10,882 nt of DNA from Chloroflexota bacterium. Lineage in GTDB: Bacteria; Chloroflexota; Limnocylindria; Limnocylindrales; CSP1-4. The stretch spans positions 1-10,882 of the forward strand of contig JAJYGK010000133.1 in NCBI GenBank assembly GCA_021790715.1. The letters are read 5' to 3'. Made by a program: the position numbers and the translations under genes. A model generated the notes under the pieces. The model was not told the DNA's origin. It was given only the letters and a program-made list of their open reading frames with translations, and searched no databases. Of this stretch, positions 5,445-10,882 are shown in pieces; position 1 is the first letter of the stretch; each line of letters begins with the position of its first letter.

Positions 5445-6706
5445 GTGCCGGCGACCTCCGTGCCCAGCACGCGGCGCACCCATGCGCGCGGGTCCGCCAG
5501 CTCCGCCTCCGTGGGCAGCGTCTCCGGGCCGTCCCACAGGTGCGCGACGGCGTCGGGGCCGCCCGCGGCGGCGACGCCCGCCACGAACCGCTCGCCGCGC
5601 CGGTACTGTGCCAGCTTCAGGTCCATGCCCATGAGCCGGGACAGGATCCCGTCCAGCCCCCGGCGCGGCTGACCCCGGCGCTCCTCGAAGCGCTCGCGCA
5701 GCAGCCGCACGTCGGGCAGGAACGAGGCCCCGACGCGGTCCATCACCCAGTCGCCGAACCCCTCGAGCAGGCTCATGACCGCCTGCGTCTCGCGGAAGAG
5801 GCGCCGCTGCTCGGGATCCAGCAGGCCCTCGAGGAGGCTGCCGCCGCTCCGGCTGCGCCAGCGCCGCAGGAGGCGACCGAGCCCCTCCACGCTGAGGAGC
5901 CGTGCCTCGTCCACGAACCCCGCCAGCTGGCGCTCGAGCCGCTCGGCCAGATACGGCCGCAGCCACGGGTGCGCCTCGAACTCGAACGCGTGCGTCGTCT
6001 CGTGCAGGGCGACCCAGGTCCGGAAGTCGTCGAGCGGGACCTGGAGCGTACGGGCCGTCGAGCGGATGTTCTCCTCGACGAACAGCAGCTGCCCGGGAGG
6101 CGCCTCGGCCGACAGGAGAGCGATGTCGTACTGGCCGAGCACGCGTCCGCCGAGGTAGGCCAGCACGAGCGCGATCTGCTGCGTGCTCAGCACGCGGTTC
6201 GCGAGCGCGGCGAGCCCCTCCCCCAGGTTGCCTTCATGGGGCCGCAGGCGGTCGCCGAGGGCGGCCTCGAGGTGCGCGTAGAGCTGGCGGAAAACGACGA
6301 GGTTCGCGCTCGCCCACTCGGCCCGGCTCACCGCGGCGTGGCGCTCCACGACACCCGGCAGCGGCGTGCCGAGCTCGGCCTCGAGGGCGGGCACGATGCG
6401 ACGCATCGCCTCGTCGTACGCGGGGGCGGTGGCGCGGATCTCGCGCGGGTCGAGCGCACCCGGGATGCGCGCCAGGCGCCGTGCCGCGAGGCGTTCGGCG
6501 CGCGGCCAGTCGACGAGGCCGGAGCGGGTGGCCCGCTGCACGCGCCGGTTCAGGTATGCGACCCCGACGCCGGCCAGCGCCCCGGCCACGACCCCGACCT
6601 GCCAGGCCCGGTCGCGCAGCGGATCGGCACGCTGCCCCGATCGCGCATCGTCCGTGCCCGGCGCCCGCCGGGCGAGCGGCCCTGCCTCGATCCCCCGCCG
6701 GACCAT
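5441..6706 (-). CDS. Membrane-anchored zincin-family metalloprotease (DUF2342 / F420-associated type)
   Basis: A putative zinc metalloprotease of 421 aa. The zinc motif HETTH is at 235-239, followed by AFEFEAHPWLR, and a downstream EG in SLLEGFGDWVMD (312-323) offers Glu315 as a possible third ligand. GGRVLGQYD (186-194) is another block typical of this actinobacterial and Chloroflexi family, one branch of which is named for its genomic association with coenzyme F420 synthesis. A hydrophobic stretch at about 36-52 (VGVVAGALAGVGVAYL) followed by Arg residues looks like a single membrane anchor; the chain before it is Arg-rich. The ATG overlaps the murI stop by one base (TGATG), with GGAGG seven bases upstream. 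No F420 genes are in the window, so the link to F420 is from family naming only. The substrate is unknown, and proteolysis has not been proven for the family as far as I know. Confidence 0.8.
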   Translation of the reverse strand: MVRRGIEAGPLARRAPGTDDARSGQRADPLRDRAWQVGVVAGALAGVGVAYLNRRVQRATRSGLVDWPRAERLAARRLARIPGALDPREIRATAPAYDEAMRRIVPALEAELGTPLPGVVERHAAVSRAEWASANLVVFRQLYAHLEAALGDRLRPHEGNLGEGLAALANRVLSTQQIALVLAYLGGRVLGQYDIALLSAEAPPGQLLFVEENIRSTARTLQVPLDDFRTWVALHETTHAFEFEAHPWLRPYLAERLERQLAGFVDEARLLSVEGLGRLLRRWRSRSGGSLLEGLLDPEQRRLFRETQAVMSLLEGFGDWVMDRVGASFLPDVRLLRERFEERRGQPRRGLDGILSRLMGMDLKLAQYRRGERFVAGVAAAGGPDAVAHLWDGPETLPTEAELADPRAWVRRVLGTEVAGT

Positions 6707-7563
6707 CAGGCGGCCTCCGGGATCGTGACGGGCTCGACGGCCGCGAACTCGTCGCCGAACAGCAGGCGGGCCGTCGCACGGAAGCGCTCGACGTTCCCCG
6801 TGGTGAGCTGGAGATGCGCCGGGATCGCGCCGGCAGGGGCACGCAGCTCGTTGATGGCGAGCAGCTCGGCGAGGACGCTCGCGGTCGCGAGCGCCGAATC
6901 GATCACGGCGACGCCCTCACCGGTCGCCGCCCGGATCGTGTCGGCGAGCAGCGGGTAATGCGTGCAGCCCAGCAGCAGCGTGTCGATCCGGGCATCCGAG
7001 GGCAACGGGAAGACCCACTCGCCGTCGGCGGCCCGCTCGCCGAGCAGCGGGGAGAGCCCGCGGCGGACCGCGGCGTCCACCTCGGGGCCCCGGAGCCGGC
7101 CCGCTTCGACCAGCGGCACGAACTCGGGCGTGGCGTGCTCGTACACCTCGACGAAGGGATTCTCGTCCTTGATCGCCTGGAAGTAGGCATGCGAGCGGAT
7201 GGTGGCGGGGGTCGCGATCACGCCGACGCGCCGCGTGCGCGTCGCCAGGGCGGCGGCGGTGGCGCCCGGCCGCACGACGCCGACGATCGGCACGTCGTAG
7301 CGGCGCCGCAGATCGGGCAGCGCCACGGAGGTGGACGTGTTGCAGGCGACCACGATGGCCTTCACGTCGCGCCGGACCAGCTCGTCCAGGCACTCCGCGC
7401 TGAAGCGGCGCACCTCGTCGTCGCCGCGCGTCCCGTACGGGGCCCGGGCGTTGTCGCCCAGGTACACGGTCGACTCGTCGGGCAGCCGCCGGATGACCTC
7501 GCGCAGCACGGTGAGGCCACCGACGCCGGAGTCGAACAGGCCGATCGGGCGCGCGTCCGTCAT
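6706..7563 (-). CDS. murI: Glutamate racemase MurI
   Basis: Converts L-glutamate to D-glutamate for peptidoglycan precursor synthesis in the cytoplasm; cofactor-independent, two-cysteine mechanism. The 285-aa length is normal. Motifs in order are IGLFDSGVGGLTVL (7-20) with Asp11 and Ser12, YLGDNARAPYGTR (34-46), VVACNTSTSVAL (71-82) with catalytic Cys74, and LLLGCTHYPLL (196-206) with catalytic Cys200 and its His202. The usual ACPLFVPL block appears as HATPEFVPL (143-151), a change outside the catalytic residues. The start ATG lies three bases after the stop of the receiver-ATPase gene and lacks a strong ribosome site, suggesting translational coupling. Its own stop overlaps the zincin start. 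Aspartate racemase is unlikely given both complete MurI motifs. Confidence 0.95.
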   Translation of the reverse strand: MTDARPIGLFDSGVGGLTVLREVIRRLPDESTVYLGDNARAPYGTRGDDEVRRFSAECLDELVRRDVKAIVVACNTSTSVALPDLRRRYDVPIVGVVRPGATAAALATRTRRVGVIATPATIRSHAYFQAIKDENPFVEVYEHATPEFVPLVEAGRLRGPEVDAAVRRGLSPLLGERAADGEWVFPLPSDARIDTLLLGCTHYPLLADTIRAATGEGVAVIDSALATASVLAELLAINELRAPAGAIPAHLQLTTGNVERFRATARLLFGDEFAAVEPVTIPEAA

Positions 7564-7566
7564 GGC

Positions 7567-8712
7567 TCAGGCCGGCACCCCGACCGGGCGGCGAGCGCGC
7601 ACGAGGGCCTCGGCCATCCTGTACAGGTCGGCGGTGATCGCGGCATCCGGCGCGGCGAGCACGAAGGGAACGCCCTGGTTGTTCGCCTCGACCACCAGGC
7701 GCCCGTCGCTGACCACGCTGTGGTCCGGCCTGCGCCCGATGGCGGCCTCGACGACGCCGGGATCGAGGCCGCCGGCCGAATCGGACCGGTTCAGGACGTA
7801 CTGCAGCTTCGAGGCCGGGTAGCCGATGGCCCGGAAGGTCTCGGCGACCGAGATCGTGTTGCGGATCGTCGTGGAGTCGTAGGTCACGATGTCGAGGATC
7901 ACGTCGGCCGCGTCGAGGAAGGAAAGCGTGAGGTCGCTCAGGCTCGTCGGCAGGTCCACGATCGTCGCGGCGTAGACGCGGCGCACGAGCGAGAGCACCT
8001 TCTCCACGTCGCGCGGGGTCACCATGTCCGCCATCTCGATCCGGGGCGGGGCGAGCAGGATGTCGATGCCGGACGGATCGCGCCAGAGGACCTCGGCCAG
8101 GTCGGTCTCCTGGATCCGGTCGATCGGCAGGTCGAGGATCGACGGCGCGTCGGCGGGCACCTTCAGCAGCGCCCGCAGGTCGCCGAACTGCAGGCTGCCA
8201 TCCACGAGCACGGTCCGCGCGCCCTGGTGCTGCTGCACCGCGACGGCCAGGTTGAACGCCAGGGTCGTCTTGCCCACGCCGCCCTTGGGCGCGAAGACGC
8301 CGACGAGGAGCGACGAGGCGCCCGGATCCCGCGAGCGCTGCGCCTCGACGGTCTTCTGCAGCAGCGTGATCAGCTCGTAGCCCGTGAACGGCATCGACAG
8401 GACCGCGTCGACGCCGTGGTCCGGCGCCACCGACACGGGCCGCTGCGGCACGGTGATCACGACGATCGACGCCGGCAGCCCCGACTGGCGCAGCTGCGCC
8501 GCGAGATCGAGGCCGCCGACCCGGCCCTGGAGCAGGGCATCCACGATCACGACGTCCGGTCGCAGCTGGACGGCCTGCTCGGCCACGCCCCGCCCGTCGC
8601 GCAGGATGTCCAACAGCTTGACGCGCGGGCTGGAGCTCACCAGCCCGCGCAGGTACTGGGCAACCTGCGGCACGTCCTCGACGACGAGCAGCCGGATCTG
8701 GTCCGTGGGCAC
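7567..8712 (-). CDS. Receiver-domain MinD/CpaE (TadZ)-like ATPase
   Basis: A two-domain cytosolic protein (381 aa). Residues 6-122 are a response-regulator receiver: acidic pair Glu12-Asp13, phosphoacceptor Asp58 in VVIVD, and switch Thr87. The conserved Lys of the KPF motif is Met (SMPF, 106-109), so phosphorylation signalling may be altered. Residues 135-375 are a ParA/MinD-type ATPase with deviant Walker A KGGVGKTT (143-150, signature Lys143), Walker A' VLVDGSLQFGDL (168-179) and Walker B IVDLP (251-255). The DGSLQFGD block and domain order match CpaE/TadZ, which place Tad/Flp pilus machinery at the cell pole. No other tad or cpa genes are in the window; instead it sits before murI and may act in positioning something else. 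The GTG start has no Shine-Dalgarno but has an exactly placed extended -10. Pilus, division or envelope roles are all possible. Confidence 0.85.
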   Translation of the reverse strand: MPTDQIRLLVVEDVPQVAQYLRGLVSSSPRVKLLDILRDGRGVAEQAVQLRPDVVIVDALLQGRVGGLDLAAQLRQSGLPASIVVITVPQRPVSVAPDHGVDAVLSMPFTGYELITLLQKTVEAQRSRDPGASSLLVGVFAPKGGVGKTTLAFNLAVAVQQHQGARTVLVDGSLQFGDLRALLKVPADAPSILDLPIDRIQETDLAEVLWRDPSGIDILLAPPRIEMADMVTPRDVEKVLSLVRRVYAATIVDLPTSLSDLTLSFLDAADVILDIVTYDSTTIRNTISVAETFRAIGYPASKLQYVLNRSDSAGGLDPGVVEAAIGRRPDHSVVSDGRLVVEANNQGVPFVLAAPDAAITADLYRMAEALVRARRPVGVPA

Positions 8713-8718
8713 CGACCG

Positions 8719-8724
8719 ACTATA
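8719..8724 (-). promoter_or_regulatory. Internal leaderless promoter, -10 overlapping the upstream stop codon
   Basis: TATAGT on the minus strand lies exactly six bases before the GTG at 8712 and is preceded by TGG, forming an extended -10 (TGnTATAGT). Bases 3-5 of the hexamer are the TAG stop of the methyltransferase gene. It would start a leaderless transcript covering the receiver-ATPase, murI, zincin and dehydrogenase genes. No strong -35 is seen, as often for extended -10 promoters. Confidence 0.55.
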
Positions 8725-9502
8725 CCAAGCCGGCGACCAGCACCACTCTGCCGGAACCCGCCCCGAAGGGCGACAGCTCGTGGTCGCCCCCCAGCTGGTC
8801 GATGGCCAGGCCGGCGTCCGTGGCCGCCTGCACGAGCTCGGCCGCGCTGGTCAGGTGCAGGACGTCCCGCCGCAGGTGCCGGGTCACCGGCCCGCCCCCG
8901 GGGGCGGCCGACTCGAAGATCGTCGTGAGCTCGAGCCGGCGCGTCGGCGCGTCGTACGAGGCGCTCGCCAGCTTCACGACGCGGGTGCCCGTCTCGGGGT
9001 CGTCGCGCGCCCACTCCAGGACCACCCGCCCGTCGTAGATCGCGAGGTCGTCGGCGGACGGCAGCCAGGCGTCCACGACGGCCAGGCCGCCGCGCCGCAG
9101 ATGCCGCGCCATCACCGCCAGCGCCGCCCGCTGGCGGCCCGCGTCGCCGAGCAGGAAGCACGTGTTGAGGGCGAGGATGACGAGCCCGAAGCGCGGCTCG
9201 AGCGCGAGGTCGAACAGGTCGGCCTGCACGAGCTCGAGTCGCCCGCCCCGGGCGACCCGCCGGGCTCGCCGTCCGGCGGCCCACCGCGTGCGCGCCCGGT
9301 CGAGCATCGCCGGATCGTTGTCGACGCCCACGACGTCCAGGCCGCCGCAGGCGAGCGGAACGGCGAGGCGGCCAGTGCCCGCCGCGAGCTCGAGCACCGG
9401 ACCGCCGGCCCGGGCGGCCAGCGCCCGGTACAGGTCGAGGTCGTCGAGGTCCTCGGCGACGTCGAGGTCGTACCAGCGCGCGAGGTCGGCCCCGACGGTC
9501 AT
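8720..9502 (-). CDS. Class I SAM-dependent methyltransferase
   Basis: A soluble methyltransferase of the Rossmann-type class I fold (260 aa). Motif I is VLELAAGTGRL (36-46), the acidic end of beta-2 is VVGVDND (57-63) with Asp61 to bind the SAM ribose, and the next acidic loop is LVQADLFDL (91-99). The post-motif region VILALNTCFLL (108-118) is typical of the ubiE/Methyltransf_25-like group. The C-terminal third (LEWARDDPETGTRVVKLASA onward) forms the usual beta-rich substrate cap found in small-molecule methyltransferases. The ATG start overlaps the amidohydrolase stop as ATGA, with GGGGGT four bases upstream. An in-frame reading further upstream is only a shadow of the amidohydrolase. The substrate is unknown. 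Position in the operon suggests a metabolic or envelope-related small molecule, but nothing in the protein shows this. Confidence 0.85.
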   Translation of the reverse strand: MTVGADLARWYDLDVAEDLDDLDLYRALAARAGGPVLELAAGTGRLAVPLACGGLDVVGVDNDPAMLDRARTRWAAGRRARRVARGGRLELVQADLFDLALEPRFGLVILALNTCFLLGDAGRQRAALAVMARHLRRGGLAVVDAWLPSADDLAIYDGRVVLEWARDDPETGTRVVKLASASYDAPTRRLELTTIFESAAPGGGPVTRHLRRDVLHLTSAAELVQAATDAGLAIDQLGGDHELSPFGAGSGRVVLVAGLV

Positions 9503-10701
9503 CTCGACCCCCGGAACTCCCGCCACGCGGCCTCGACCAGGCTGCGATCGGCCAGCAGCTCGTAGGCGACCTGTGCCGCGACGGTCGCCGCGATCAGCGT
9601 CACGTCGTCCGCGCGCGGCGTGCGCGCCGCCTCGCGGAACTCGATCGAGTGGCCGGGGACGCCGGGAGGACAGATCGCGATCGACGGGTGGATGGTCGGC
9701 AGCGCCAGGCTCACGTTCCCCATGTCCGAGCTGCCCATGTTCGGCGTCGGCGGGTCCTCGCGGATGCCGTACGCCTCGAGGTTGGCGAGGTACCGGTCGC
9801 CGATGAGCCGGTTGTGTCGCATCGTCTCCGACCGGCCGGAGAACTCGACGTTCACCGTGCAGCCGGTCGCCCTCGCGGCCGCCTCGCACAGCTCGGCGAA
9901 CCGGGTGCGCATCCACTCGAAGTACGCCTGGTCCGAGGAACGGATCATGAACCGGGCGACGCCCCGTTCCGGGATGATGTTGGCCGCCGTGCCTCCCTCG
10001 AGGATGATTCCGTGGACGCGCGCGTCCGGCCGCAGCTGCTGCCGCCACAGGCCGATGGAGCCGAACAGCAGCACGAGCGCGTCGAGCGCGTTGACGCCCT
10101 CCCACGGCTCCGATGCCGCGTGCGAGGCCCGGCCGAGGAACGTCACGTCCACGTCCTCGCTGGCCAGCAGCCTGGCCTCGATCTGCGTCAGGTCGCTGGG
10201 GTGGAACAGGATTGCGGCGTCGACGCCCGCGAACAGCCCGTCGTCGAGCATGAACTGCTTGCCGGAACCGCGCTCCTCGGCCGGCGTCCCGAGGAAGACG
10301 ATCTCCCCCGCGACCTCGCCGGCGACCGCCGCGAGGCCGATCGCGGCCCCCACGCCGCTGGCCGCCATCGTGTTGTGCCCGCAGGCGTGGCCGATGCCCG
10401 GCAGCGCGTCGTACTCCGACAGCACCGCGACCCGGCTGCCGCGCGGCCCGCGGCCGCCGGGCAGCGTGCCCCGCACCGCCGTCTCCAGGCGGCCCGCCGG
10501 ATGTTCGACGCGGTACCCGTGTCGCGCGACCGTCTCGGCGATCCACGCGGCGGCCTGTCGCTCCTCGAAGGCCGGCTCGGGGTGCTCGTGGATCCGGTGC
10601 GAGAGGTCGAGGATCTCGTCGCGCGCCGCCTCGATGGCCGACGCGATCCGCGCCTTCGCCTCGACGTACGGGCCCGCTGGGCGGGCGGCGGTCAGCAGCA
10701 C
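9499..10701 (-). CDS. M20-family amidohydrolase (AbgB / PM20D2-like)
   Basis: A cytosolic metallo-hydrolase that cleaves an amide or peptide bond of a small acylated amino acid or dipeptide (400 aa from the chosen start; typical for M20D). Metal-binding motifs are GIGHACGHN (102-110) with Cys107 and His109, GTPAEERGSGK (138-148) with Glu142/Glu143, and LFHPSD (165-170) with His167. The C-terminal SSDMGNVSLAL (324-334) and PGHSIEF (349-355) contain the last ligand, His351. The dimerisation domain lies around 180-290 (VTFLGRASHAA). EYDALPGIGHACGHN is shared by p-aminobenzoyl-glutamate hydrolase subunit B and PM20D2-type beta-alanyl dipeptidases, so the substrate is open. The start is GTG 10701, supported by GGGAGGAG just upstream; the frame is open to 10875, but the added 58 residues are low-complexity and cross the putative promoter. 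It is the first gene of the operon. Confidence 0.9.
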   Translation of the reverse strand: MLLTAARPAGPYVEAKARIASAIEAARDEILDLSHRIHEHPEPAFEERQAAAWIAETVARHGYRVEHPAGRLETAVRGTLPGGRGPRGSRVAVLSEYDALPGIGHACGHNTMAASGVGAAIGLAAVAGEVAGEIVFLGTPAEERGSGKQFMLDDGLFAGVDAAILFHPSDLTQIEARLLASEDVDVTFLGRASHAASEPWEGVNALDALVLLFGSIGLWRQQLRPDARVHGIILEGGTAANIIPERGVARFMIRSSDQAYFEWMRTRFAELCEAAARATGCTVNVEFSGRSETMRHNRLIGDRYLANLEAYGIREDPPTPNMGSSDMGNVSLALPTIHPSIAICPPGVPGHSIEFREAARTPRADDVTLIAATVAAQVAYELLADRSLVEAAWREFRGSR

Positions 10702-10704
10702 GGG

Positions 10705-10712
10705 CTCCTCCC
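10705..10712 (-). promoter_or_regulatory. Ribosome binding site fixing the amidohydrolase GTG start
   Basis: GGGAGGAG on the minus strand, with GGAGG five bases before the GTG at 10701, is the strongest Shine-Dalgarno in the window. It argues against the longer open frame that begins at 10875. Confidence 0.7.
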
Positions 10713-10762
10713 ATCGTCTGTGTCGCGCCGGCGCGCCTCGCGACGGCCGGCAGTCCGGGGGA

Positions 10763-10768
10763 ATCGTA
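10763..10768 (-). promoter_or_regulatory. Candidate -10 for the six-gene operon
   Basis: TACGAT on the minus strand fits TANNNT and would start transcription near 10756, giving a leader of about 55 bases. GGAAC followed by 16 bases and then CGATT overlaps the same place, which resembles the GGAAC...CGT pattern of extracytoplasmic-function sigma factors; that reading is weaker. The rest of 10702-10882 shows no gene I can support. Confidence 0.35.
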
Positions 10769-10882
10769 GACCGCCCGGTCCGGTTCCCGGGGCCCCGGCG
10801 CGCGACCCGCGGCAGCGCCCGCGCCGGGTTGCAGGGAGCGGCCGGCCGAACCGGTGGAGCGGGCTCCGAACGCAACGGATCC

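Noticed and set aside
5445..5966. N-terminal extension of the dehydrogenase frame
   Set aside because: It overlaps the zincin gene in another frame, is Arg/Ala/Gly-rich, and would make the protein about 170 residues too long. GTG 5444 with GGAGGT and the GTGA overlap is a better start.
5902..8928. A very long plus-strand open frame (over 1000 codons) antisense to four genes
   Set aside because: Its translation is Arg/Ala/Gly/Pro-rich low complexity with no motifs. The minus strand in the same place encodes MurI, the zincin and the receiver-ATPase with intact catalytic residues. High GC removes stop codons from shadow frames.
10702..10875. 58-residue N-terminal extension of the amidohydrolase
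   Set aside because: The extension is Pro/Arg-rich, contains no family motif, and covers the likely promoter and the strong ribosome site used by GTG 10701.
10854..10882. Possible plus-strand start (GTG GAG CGG ...) at the right edge
   Set aside because: Only nine codons are visible and the nearest purine-rich site is about 15 bases upstream; not enough to call a gene.
10877..10882. Window ends exactly at GGATCC
   Set aside because: A six-base restriction site at the edge is compatible with chance and says nothing about the biology.

Overview
The window is about 10.9 kb of very GC-rich bacterial chromosome (roughly 70% or more by eye). Codon third positions are almost all G or C, gene spacing is tight, and several starts are GTG. 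Two genes carry a -10 hexamer exactly six bases before the start codon, the signature of leaderless mRNA. Together with an F420-associated-type zincin, a CpaE/TadZ-like receiver-ATPase and a divergent YchF, this suits a high-GC Gram-positive-like or Chloroflexota lineage (Actinomycetota, or a Limnocylindria-type Chloroflexota). No marker here settles the phylum.

Layout, left to right. A probable 3' end of a plus-strand gene (3-122) faces a PfkB-family sugar/nucleoside kinase on the minus strand (145-1050). The kinase diverges from a small, very acidic protein of unknown function on the plus strand (1143-1529). That gene converges on a divergent YchF-type P-loop NTPase (1578-2681, minus). Next comes an MFS permease of the phosphate:H+ symporter type (2824-4236, minus). 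It has the phosphate-binding residues of the family, and its upstream region holds three contiguous 11-bp imperfect direct repeats that could be a Pho-box-like operator.

The right half (4386-10701) is one compact minus-strand operon of six genes. In order of transcription they are an M20 amidohydrolase, a class I SAM methyltransferase, a receiver-MinD/CpaE-like ATPase, glutamate racemase MurI, a membrane-anchored zinc metalloprotease-family protein, and a D-2-hydroxyacid dehydrogenase. Junctions are ATGA (4-nt overlap), 7 nt, 3 nt, TGATG (1-nt overlap) and GTGA (4-nt overlap), so translation is probably coupled along much of it. A second, internal leaderless promoter appears to sit across the stop codon of the methyltransferase and would drive the last four genes.

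Most of the genes are recognisable families. I see no tRNA or rRNA, transposon, CRISPR array or obvious defence locus. The points worth a second look are the altered YchF, the receiver-ATPase separated from any Tad-pilus genes and placed with murI, the leaderless promoters, the repeat array before the phosphate permease, and the acidic orphan protein. No single locus clearly stands out as a new system.
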